A stretch of DNA of 64,000 bases, from positions 62,001-126,000 of the forward strand of contig CAXART010000011.1 of the NCBI GenBank assembly GCA_963971405.1. The letters run 5' to 3'. The notes beneath the pieces were generated by a model, which saw nothing but the letters and a program-made list of their open reading frames with translations, was not told where the DNA came from and did no database searches. The stretch is from Psococerastis gibbosa (lineage: Eukaryota; Arthropoda; Insecta; Psocodea; Psocidae). A program made the translations under genes and the position numbers. Positions 1 to 10,500 of this stretch are shown one piece after another (within the stretch, counting starts at the first letter, position 1; every line of letters begins with the position of its first letter).

Positions 1-827
1 AATAAGAAAAATAGCTATTTACTTATTTTATTTTTTTAAAAGGTCTTATAAAGATATAGGTGTCTTAATTTTGCTTATTTATGCTCACTGTATTGTACTA
101 AACATTGGCCACTTGCTCCTGCGTGTTCATCGGTGTAAATGTAGCTACAAAAAATTCATTCGACAAGAATAAGAAAAATAGCTATATACTTATTTTATTT
201 TTTTTAAAGGTCTTGATATGACACGGGTGTCTTAATTTGGCTTATTGTGGCTCACTGTATTGTAATTAACATTGAGCAATTGCTCCAGCGTGTTCATCGG
301 TGTAAATGTAGCTAAAAAAAATTCATTCGACAAGAATAAGAAAAATAGCTATTTACGTATTTTATTTTTTTAAAGGTTTTAAAAAGATACAGGTGTCTTA
401 ATTTTGCTTATTTTGGCTCATTGTATTGTACCTGACATTGAGCAATTGCTCCTGCGTGTTCATCGGTGTAAATGTAGCTAAAAAAAATTCATTCGACAAG
501 AATAAGAAAATTAGCTATATACTTATTTTATTTTTTTTAAAGGTCTTGATATGACACGGGTGTCTTAATTTGGCTTATTTTGGCTCATTGTATTGCAATT
601 AACATTTTGCAATTGCTCCTGCGTGTTCATCGGTGCAAATGTAGCTAAAAAAATTCATTCGACAAGAATAAGAAAAATAGCTAATTACTTATTTTATTTT
701 TTTTAAAGGTTTTAAAAAGATATAGGTGTCTTAAGTTTGCTTATTTTGGCTCATTGTATTGTACTTAACATTGAGCAATTGTTCCTGCGTGTTCATCGGT
801 GTAAATGTAGCTAAAAAAAATTCATTC

Positions 828-993
828 GACAAGAATAAGAAAAATAGCTATTTACTTATTTTATTTTTTTTAAAGGTCTTAAAAAGATATAGGTGTCTAA
901 ATTTTGCTTATTTTGGCTCATTGTATTGTACTTAACATTGAGCAATTGCTCCTGCGTGTTCATCGGTGTAAATGTAGCTAAAAAAAATTCATT
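828..993 (+). repeat. Representative satellite monomer (166 bp)
   Basis: One typical unit, described as a guide to the array. In order it holds: CGACAAGAATAAG; a perfect 12-bp palindrome AAATAGCTATTT at 843-854; a T-rich tract; the type-specific segment GGTCTTAAAAAGATATAGG; TTTTGCTTATTTTGGCTC; a second perfect 12-bp palindrome GAGCAATTGCTC at 940-951; the near-invariant block CTGCGTGTTCATCGGTG; then GTAAATGTAGCT and an A8 run. A hand count gives about 46 G/C in the unit, near 28% GC. CpG occurs in only three conserved places (GCGTG, ATCGG, TTCGAC). The length is close to the DNA of a nucleosome plus linker histone (about 166-167 bp), as in many centromeric satellites; a chromatin role is inference. 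Confidence 0.9.
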
Positions 994-2459
994 CGACAAG
1001 AATAAGAAAATTAGCTATATACTTATTTTATTTTTTTTAAAGGTCTTGATATGACACGGGTGTCTTAATTTGGCTTATTTTGGCTCATTGTATTGTAATT
1101 AACATTGAGCAATTGCTTCTGCGTGTTCATCGTTGTAAATGTAGCTAAAAAAAATTCATTCGACAAGAATAAGAAAAATGGCTATTTACTTATTTTATTT
1201 TTTTAAAGGTTTTAAAAGGATATAGGTGTCATAATTTTGCTTATTTCGGCTCAATGTATTGTACTTAACATTGAGAAATTGTTCCTGCGTGTTCATCGGT
1301 GTAAATGTAGCTAAAAAAAATTCATTCGACAAGAATAAGAAAAATAGCTATTTACTTATTTTATTTTTTTAAAAGGTCTTATAAAGATATAGGTGTCTTA
1401 ATTTTGCGTATTTATGCTCACTGTATTGTACTTAACATTGGCCACTTGCTCCTGCGTGTTCATCGGTGTAAATGTAGCTACAAAAAATTCATTCGACAAG
1501 AATAAGAAAAATAGCTATATACTTATTTTTTTTTTTAAAGGTCTTGATATGATATGAGTGTCTTAATTTTGCTTATTTTGGCTCATTGTATTGTACTTAA
1601 CATTGAGCAATTGCTCCTGCGTGTTCATCGGTGTAAATGTAGCTAAAAAAAATTCATTCGACAAGAATAAGAAAAATAGCTATTTACTTATTTTATTTTT
1701 TTAAAGGTTTTAAAAAGATATAGGTGTCTTAATTTTGCTTATTTTGGCTCATTGTATTGTACTTAACATTGAGCAACTGTTCCTGCGTGTTCATCGGTGT
1801 AAATGTAGCTAAAAAAAATTCATTCGACAAGAATAAGAAAAATAGCTATTTACTTATTTTATTTTTTTTAAAGGTCTTAAAAAGATATAGGTGTCTTAAT
1901 TTTGCTTATTTAGGCTCACTGTATTGTACTTAACATTGACCACTTGCTCCTGCGTGTTCATCGGTGTAAATGTAGCTACAAAAAATTCATTCGACAAGAA
2001 TACGAAAAATTGCTATATACTTATTTTATTTTTTTTAAAGGTCTTGATATGACACGGGTGTCTTAATTTGGCTTATTGTGGCTCACTGTATTGTAATTAA
2101 CATTGAGCAATTGCTCCAGCGTGTTCATCGGTGTAAATGTAGCTAAAAAAAATTCATTCGACAAGAATAAGAAAAATAGCTATTTACGTATTTTATTTTT
2201 TTAAAGGTTTTAAATAGATACAGGTGTCTTAATTTTGCTTATTTTGGCTCATTGTATTGTACCTGACATTGAGCAATTGCTCCTGCGTGTTCATCGGTGT
2301 AAATGTAGCTAAAAAAAATTCATTCGACAAGAATAAGAAAATTAGCTATATACTTATTTTATTATTTTTAAAGGTCTTGATATGACACGGGTGTCTTAAT
2401 TTGGCTTATTTTTGCTCATTGTATTGCAAAAAACATTTAGCAATTGCTCCAGCGTGTTC

Positions 2460-4690
2460 ATCGGTGCAAATGTAGCTAAAAAAATTCATTCGACAAGAAT
2501 AAGAAAAATAGCTAATTACTTATTTTATTTTTTTTAAAGGTTTTAAAAAGATATAGGTGTCTTAAGTTTGCTTATTTTGGCTCATTGTATTGTACTTAAC
2601 ATTGAGCAATTGTTCCTGCGTGTTCATCGGTGTAAATGTAGCTAAAAAAAATTCATTCGTCAAGAATAAGAAAAATAGCTATTTACTTATTTTATTTTTT
2701 TTAAAGGTCTTAAAAAGATATAGGTGTCTAAATTTTGCTTATTTTGGCTCATTGTATTGTACTTAACATTGGGCAATTGCTCCTGCGTGTTCATCGGTGT
2801 AAATGTAGCTAAAAAAAATTCATTCGACAAGAATAAGAAAAATAGCTATATACTTCTTTTCTTTTTTAAAGGTCTTTAAAAGATATGGGTGACTTAATAT
2901 TGCTTATTTTGCTCACTGTACTGAATCTAACATTAGGCAATTGCTCCTGCGTGTTCATCGGTGTAAATGTAGCTAAAAAAAATTCATTCGATAAGAATAA
3001 GAAAAATAGCTATTTACTTATTTTATTTTTTTAAAGGTCTTAAAAAGATATAGGTGTCTTAATTTTGCTTATTTAGGCTCATTGTATTGTACTTAACATT
3101 GGCCACTTGCTCCTGCGTGTTCGCCGGTGTAAATGTAGCTACAAAAAATTCATTCGACAAGAATACGAAAAATAGCTATATACTTATTTTTTTCTTATAA
3201 AGGTCTTGATATGATATGAGTGTCTTAATTTTGCTTATTTTGGCTCATTGTATTGTACTTAACATTGAGCAATTGCTCCTGCGTGTTCATCGGTGTAAAT
3301 GTAGCTAAAAAAAATTCATTCGACAAGAATAAGAAAAATAGCTATTTACTTATTTTATTTTTTTTAAAGGTTTTAAAAAGATATAGGTGTCTTAAGTTTG
3401 CTTATTTTGGCTCACTGTATTGTACTTAACATTGAGCAATTGTTCCTGCGTGTTCATCGGTGTAAATGTAGCTAAAAAAAATTCATTCGACAAGAATAAG
3501 AAAAATAGCTATTTACTTATTTTATTTTTTTTAAAGGTCTTAAAAAGATATAGGTGTCTAAATTTTGCTTATTTTGGCTCATTGTATTGTACTTAACATT
3601 GAGCAATTGCTCCTGCGTGCTCATCGGTGTAAATGTAGCTAAAAAAAATTCATTCGACAAGAATAAGAAAATTAGCTATATACTTATTTTATTTTTTTTA
3701 AAGGTCTTAAAAAGATATAGGTGTCTTAATTTTGCTTATTTAGGCTCACTGTATTGTACGTAACATTGACCACTTGCTCCTGCGTGTTCATCGGTGTAAA
3801 TGTAGCTACAAAAAATTCATTCGACAAGAATACGAAAAATTGCTATATACTTATTTTATTTTTTTAAAGGTCTTGATATGACACGGGTGTCTTAATTTGG
3901 CTTATTGTGGCTCACTGTATTGTAATTAACATTGAGCAATTGCTCCAGCGTGTTCATCGGTGTAAATGTAGCTAAAAAAAATTCATTCGACAAGAATAAG
4001 AAAAATAGCTATTTATGTATTTTATTTTTTTAAAGGTTTTAAAAAGATACAGGTGTCTTAATTTTGCTTATTTTGGCTCATTGTATTGTACCTGACATTG
4101 AGCAATTGCTCCTGCGTGTTCATCGGTGTAAATGTAGCTAAAAAAAATTCATTCGACAAGAATAAGAAAATTAGCTATATACTTATTTTATTTTTTTTAA
4201 AGGTCTTGATATGACACGGGTGTCTTAATTTGGCTTATTTTGGCTCATTGTATTGCAATTAACATTTTGCAATTGCTCCTGCGTGTTCATCGGTGCAAAT
4301 GTAGCTAAAAAAATTCATTCGACAAGAATAAGAAAAATAGCTAATTACTTATTTTATTTTTTTTAAAGGTTTTAAAAAGATATAGGTGTCTTAAGTTTGC
4401 TTATTTTGGCTCATTGTATTGTACTTAACATTGAGCAATTGTTCCTGCGTGTTCATCGGTGTAAATGTAGCTAAAAAAAATTCATTCGACAAGAATAAGA
4501 AAAATAGCTATTTACTTATTTTATTTTTTTTAAAGGTCTTAAAAAGATATAGGTGTCTAAATTTTGCTTATTTTGGCTCACTGTATTGTACTTAACATTG
4601 AGCAATTGCTCCTGCGTGTTCATCGGTGTAAATGTAGCTAAAAAAAATTCATTCGACAAGAATAAGAAAATTAGCTATATACTTATTTTA
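2460..4690 (+). repeat. Higher-order block, copy 1 (19-monomer spacing)
   Basis: This stretch recurs at about 5621-7850 with an offset of 3,161-3,164 bp, 19 monomers. The offset grows by single T insertions in T-tracts, for example near 6690. Shared rare variants support it: CTTCTTTTCTTTTTTAAAGG followed by ATATGGGTGAC at 2854 and 6015, and GTGCTCATCGG at about 3619 and 6781. Left of about 2450 the copies differ (GCAAAAAACATTTAG against GCAATTAACATTTAG), and right of about 4690 they diverge into different monomer types. The block is therefore a mosaic piece, not a whole tandem unit. Boundaries are by eye and accurate to about 30 bp. Confidence 0.8.
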
Positions 4691-5620
4691 TTTTTTTAAA
4701 GGTTTTAAAAGGATATAAGTGTCATAATTTTGCTTATTATGGCTCAATGTATTGTATTTAATATTGAGCAATTGCTCCTGCGTGTTCGTCGGTGTAAATG
4801 TAGCTTAAAAAAATTGATACGGCAAGAATACGAAAAATAGCTATTTACTTATTTTATTTTTTTAAAGGTCTTAAAAAGATATAGGTGTCTTAATTTTGCT
4901 TATTTAGGCTCATTGTATTGTACTTAACATTGGCCATTTGCTCCTGCGTGTTCGCCGGTGTAAATGTAGCTACAAAAAATTCATTCGACAAGAATACGAA
5001 AAATAGCTATATACTTATTTTTTTCTTATAAAGGTCTTGATATGATATGAGTGTCTTAATTTTGCTTATTTTGGCTCATTGTATTGTACTTAACATTGAC
5101 CAATTGCTCCTGCGTGTTCATCGGTGTAAATGTAGCTAAAAAAAATTCATTCGACAAGAATAAGAAAAATAGCTATTTACTTATTTTATTTTTTTTAAAG
5201 GTTTTAAAAAGATATAGGTGTCTTAGTATTGCTTATATTGGCTCATTGTATTGTACTTAACATTGAGCAACTGTTCCTGCGTGTTCATCGGTGTAAATGT
5301 AGCTAAAAAAAATTCATTCGACAAGAATAAGAAAAATAGCTATTTACTTATTTTATTTTTTTTAAAGGTCTTAAAAAGATATAGGTGTCTTAATATTGCT
5401 TATTTAGGCTCACTGTATTGTACTTAACATTGACCACTTGCTCCTGCGTGTTCATCGGTGTAAATGTAGCTACAAAAAATTCATTCGACAAGAATACGAA
5501 AAATTGCTATATACTTATTTTATTTTTTCTAAAGGTCTTGATATGACACGGGTGTCTTAATTTGGCTTATTTTGGCTCATTGTATTGCAATTAACATTTA
5601 GCAATTGCTCCTGCGTGTTC

Positions 5621-7850
5621 ATCGGTGCAAATGTAGCTAAAAAAATTCATTCGACAAGAATAAGAAAAATAGCTAATTACTTATTTTATTTTTTTTAAAG
5701 GTTTTAAAAAGATATAGGTGTCTTAAGTTTGCTTATTTTGGCTCATTGTATTGTACTTAACATTGAGCAATTGTTCCTGCGTGTTCATCGGTGTAAATGT
5801 AGCTAAAAAAAATTCATTCGACAAGAATAAGAAAAATAGCTATTTACTTATTTTATTTTTTTTAAAGGTCTTAAAAAGATATAGGTGTCTAAATTTTGCT
5901 TATTTTGGCTCATTGTATTGTACTTAACATTGAGCAATTGCTCCTGCGTGTTCATCGGTGTAAATGTAGCTAAAAAAAATTCATTCGACAAGAATAAGAA
6001 AAATAGCTATATACTTCTTTTCTTTTTTAAAGGTCTTTAAAAGATATGGGTGACTTAATATTGCTTATTTTGCTCACTGTACTGAATCTAACATTAGGCA
6101 ATTGCTCCTGCGTGTTCATCGGTGTAAATGTAGCTAAAAAAAATTCATTCGATAAGAATAAGAAAAATAGCTATTTACTTATTTTATTTTTTTAAAGGTC
6201 TTAAAAAGATATAGGTGTCTTAATTTTGCTTATTTAGGCTCATTGTATTGTACTTAACATTGGCCACTTGCTCCTGCGTGTTCGCCGGTGTAAATGTAGC
6301 TACAAAAAATTCATTCGACAAGAATACGAAAAATAGCTATATACTTATTTTTTTCTTATAAAGGTCTTGATATGATATGAGTGTCTTAATTTTGCTTATT
6401 TTGGCTCATTGTATTGTACTTAACATTGAGCAATTGCTCCTGCGTGTTCATCGGTGTAAATGTAGCTAAAAAAAATTCATTCGACAAGAATAAGAAAAAT
6501 AGCTATTTACTTATTTTATTTTTTTTAAAGGTTTTAAAAAGATATAGGTGTCTTAAGTTTGCTTATTTTGGCTCACTGTATTGTACTTAACATTGAGCAA
6601 TTGTTCCTGCGTGTTCATCGGTGTAAATGTAGCTAAAAAAAATTCATTCGACAAGAATAAGAAAAATAGCTATTTACTTATTTTATTTTTTTTTAAAGGT
6701 CTTAAAAAGATATAGGTGTCTAAATTTTGCTTATTTTGGCTCATTGTATTGTACTTAACATTGAGCAATTGCTCCTGCGTGCTCATCGGTGTAAATGTAG
6801 CTAAAAAAAATTCATTCGACAAGAATAAGAAAATTAGCTATATACTTATTTTATTTTTTTTAAAGGTCTTAAAAAGATATAGGTGTCTTAATTTTGCTTA
6901 TTTAGGCTCACTGTATTGTACGTAACATTGACCACTTGCTCCTGCGTGTTCATCGGTGTAAATGCAGCTACAAAAAATTCATTCGACAAGAATACGAAAA
7001 ATTGCTATATACTTATTTTATTTTTTTTAAAGGTCTTGATATGACACGGGTGTCTTAATTTGGCTTATTGTGGCTCACTGTATTGTAATTAACATTGAGC
7101 AATTGCTCCAGCGTGTTCATCGGTGTAAATGTAGCTAAAAAAAATTCATTCGACAAGAATAAGAAAAATAGCTATTTACGTATTTTATTTTTTTAAAGGT
7201 TTTAAAAAGATACAGGTGTCTTAATTTTGCTTATTTTGGCTCATTGTATTGTACCTGACATTGAGCAATTGCTCCTGCGTGTTCATCGGTGTAAATGTAG
7301 CTAAAAAAAATTCATTCGACAAGAATAAGAAAATTAGCTATATACTTATTTTTTTTTTTTTAAAGGTCTTGATATGACACGGGTGTCTTAATTTGGCTTA
7401 TTTTGGCTCATTGTATTGCAATTAACATTTTGCAATTGCTCCTGCGTGTTCATCGGTGCAAATGTAGCTAAAAAAATTCATTCGACAAGAATAAGAAAAA
7501 TAGCTAATTACTTATTTTATTTTTTTTAAAGGTTTTAAAAAGATATAGGTGTCTTAAGTTTGCTTATTGTGGCTCATTGTATTGTACTTAACATTGAGCA
7601 ATTGTTCCTGCGTGTTCATCGGTGTAAATGTAGCTAAAAAAAATTCATTCGACAAGAATAAGAAAAATAGCTATTTACTTATTTTATTTTTTTTAAAGGT
7701 CTTAAAAAGATATAGGTGTCTAAATTTTGCTTATTTTGGCTCATTGTATTGTACTTAACATTGAGCAATTGCTCCTGCGTGTTCATCGGTGTAAATGTAG
7801 CTAAAAAAAATTCATTCGACAAGAATAAGAAAATTAGCTATATACTTATT
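5621..7850 (+). repeat. Higher-order block, copy 2 (19-monomer spacing)
   Basis: Second copy of the block at about 2460-4690. It differs mainly in T-tract length, plus scattered substitutions such as GTAAATGCAGCT at 6960 in place of GTAAATGTAGCT. After about 7850 it continues in the monomer order also seen at 1020-1600 (offset 6,822), so different parts of the left arm are copied from different templates. Confidence 0.78.
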
Positions 7851-8699
7851 TTATTTTTTTTAAAGGTCTTGATATGACACGGGTGTCTTAATTTGGCTTA
7901 TTTTGGCTCATTGTATTGTAATTAACATTGAGCAATTGCTTCTGCGTGTTCATCGTTGTAAATGTAGCTAAAAAAAATTCATTCGACAAGAATAAGAAAA
8001 ATGGCTATTTACTTATTTTATTTTTTTAAAGGTTTTAAAAGGATATAGGTGTCATAATTTTGCTTATTTCGGCTCAATGTATTGTACTTAACATTGAGAA
8101 ATTGTTCCTGCGTGTTCATCGGTGTAAATGTAGCTAAAAAAAATTCATTCGACAAGAATAAGAAAAATAGCTATTTACTTATTTTATTTTTTTAAAAGGT
8201 CTTATAAAGATATAGGTGTCTTAATTTTGCTTATTTATGCTCACTGTATTGTACTTAACATTGGCCACTTGCTCCTGCGTGTTCATCGGTGTAAATGTAG
8301 CTACAAAAAATTCATTCGACAAGAATAAGAAAAATAGCTATATACTTATTTTTTTTTTTAAAGGTCTTGATATGATATGAGTGTCTTAATTTTGCTTATT
8401 TTGGCTCATTGTATTGTACTTAACATTGAGCAATTGCTCCTGCGTGTTCATCGGTGTAAATGTAGCTAAAAAAAATTCATTCGACAAGAATAAGAAAAAT
8501 AGCTATTTACTTATTTTATTTTTTTAAAGGTTTTAAAAAGATATAGGTGTCTTAATTTTGCTTATTTTGGCTCATTGTATTGTACTTAACATTGAGCAAC
8601 TGTTCCTGCGTGTTCATCGGTGTAAATGTAGCTAAAAAAAATTCATTCGACAAGAATAAGAAAAATAGCTATTTACTTATTTTATTTTTTTTAAAGGTC

Positions 8700-10500
8700 T
8701 TAAAAAGATATAGGTGTCTTAATTTTGCTTATTTAGGCTCACTGTATTGTACTTAACATTGACCACTTGCTCCTGCGTGTTCGTCGGTGTAAATGTAGCT
8801 ACAAAAAATTCATTCGACAAGAATACGAAAAATTGCTATATACTTATTTTATTTTTTTTAAAGGTCTTGATATGACACGGGTGTCTTAATTTGGCTTATT
8901 GTGGCTCACTGTATTGTAATTAACATTGAGCAATTGCTCCAGCGTGTTCATCGGTGTAAATGTAGCTAAAAAAAATTCATTCGACAAGAATAAGAAAAAT
9001 AGCTATTTACGTATTTTATTTTTTTAAAGGTTTTAAAAAGATACAGGTGTCATAATTTTGCTTATTTTGGCTCATTGTATGGTACTTAATACTAAACAAT
9101 AGCTCCTGCGTGTTCATCGGTTTAAATGTTGCTAAAAAAAATTCATTCGACAAGAATAAAAAAAATAGCTATTTACTTATTTTATTTTTTTTAAAGGTCT
9201 TGATATGATAAGGGTGTCTTAATTTTGCTTATTTTGGCTTATTGTATTGTACTTAACATTGAACAATTGCTCCTGCGTGTTCATCGGTGTAAATGTAGCT
9301 AAAAAAAATTCATTCGACAAGAATAAGAAAAATAGCTATATACTTCTTTTTTTTTTTAAAGGTCTTTAAAAGATATAGGTGTCTTAATTTTGCTTATTTT
9401 GGCTCAATGTATTGTATTTAATATTGAGCAATTGCTCCTGCGTGTTCGTCGGTGTAAATGTAGCTTACAAAAATTCATACGGCAAGAATACGAAAAATAG
9501 CTATTTACTTATTTTATTTTTTTTAAAGGTCTTGAAAAGATATGGGTGTCTTAATATTGCTTATTTTGTCTCACTGTACTGAATCTAACATTAGGCAATT
9601 GCTCCTGCGTGTTCGTCGGTGTAAATGTAGCTAAAAAAAATTCATTCGATAAGAATAAGAAAAATAGCTATTTACTTATTTTATTTTTTTAAAGGTCTTA
9701 AAAAGATATAGGTGTCTTAATTTTGCTTATTTAGGCTCATTGTATTGTACTTAACATTGGTCACTTGCTCCTGCGTGTTCGCCGGTGTAAATGTAGCTAC
9801 AAAAAATTCATTCGACAAGAATACGAAAAATAGCTATATACTTATTTTTTTCTTATAAAGGTCTTGATATGATATTAGTGTCTTTATTTTGCTTATTTTG
9901 GCTCATTGTATTGTACTTAACATTGAGCAATTGCTCCTGCGTGTTCATCGGTGTAAATGTAGCTAAAAAAAATTCATTCGACAAGAATAAGAAAAATTGC
10001 TATTTACTTATTTTATTTTTTTTAAAGGTTTTAAAAAGATATAGGTGTCTTTATATTGTTTATATTGGCTCATTGTATTGTACTTAACATTGAGCAATTG
10101 TTCCTGCGTGTTCATCGGTGTAAATGTAGCTAAAAAAAATTCATTCGACAAGAATAAGAAAAATAGCTATTTACTTATTTTATTTTTTTTAAAGGTTTTA
10201 AAAAGATATAGGTGTCTTAATTTTGCTTATTTTGGCTCAATGTATTGTACGTAACATTGAGAAATTGTTTCTGCGTGTTCATCGGTGTAAATGTAGCTAA
10301 AAAAAATTCATTCGACAAGAATAAGAAAAATAGCTATTTACTTATTTTATTTTTTTAAAAGGTCTTATAAAGATATAGGTGTCTTAATTTTGCTTATTTA
10401 TGCTCACTGTATTGTACTAAACATTGGCCACTTGCTCCTGCGTGTTCATCGGTGTAAATGTAGCTACAAAAAATTCATTCGACAAGAATAAGAAAAATAG
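8700..10500 (+). repeat. Higher-order block E, copy 1 (35-monomer spacing to copy 2)
   Basis: About 1.8 kb that recurs at 14524-16324 with a constant offset of 5,824 bp (35 monomers) and again, less exactly, near 29055-30860. Only a few differences were noticed between the first two copies: ACTAAACAAT/ATTAAACAAT at 9090, GCTTACAAAA/GCTTAAAAAA at 9472, TTCGTCGG/TTCATCGG at 9613 and TTTCTG/TTCCTG at 10269. It carries the landmark CGGTTTAAATGTTG at 9118 and the variant GTCTTTATATTG. Right after 10480 the next monomer (the GACACGGG type that follows 161 and 16304) is missing, a one-monomer deletion relative to its relatives. Confidence 0.85.

Noticed and set aside
781..800. Hammerhead ribozyme core on the minus strand (CCGATGA, from TCATCGG)
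   Set aside because: It differs from CTGATGA at a core base, and no GAAA followed by a matching third stem was found at the right distance. Satellite hammerheads are known in animals, but this is not one.
822..842. CENP-B box at ATTCGACAAGAATAAG
   Set aside because: It shares only the TTCG part. The required A at position 10 and the CGGG part are absent (G and TAAG-like bases there).
950..962. GCGTG/TGCGTG motif in every monomer as a hypoxia or xenobiotic response site
   Set aside because: A five- or six-base match in a repeat is not evidence of regulation, and no gene is nearby to regulate except the LINE.
3554..10254. Repeated open frames of 63-72 codons in the satellite (also near 15693-16078, 22747, 27072 and 30400)
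   Set aside because: They are chance frames across two monomers. The predicted peptides are direct readings of the repeat (NCSCVFIGVNVAKKNSF...), start ATGs come from single-base variants such as GTCTTTAT or GTCTAAA contexts, and the 167-nt period shifts frame with every unit. No sign of coding selection.
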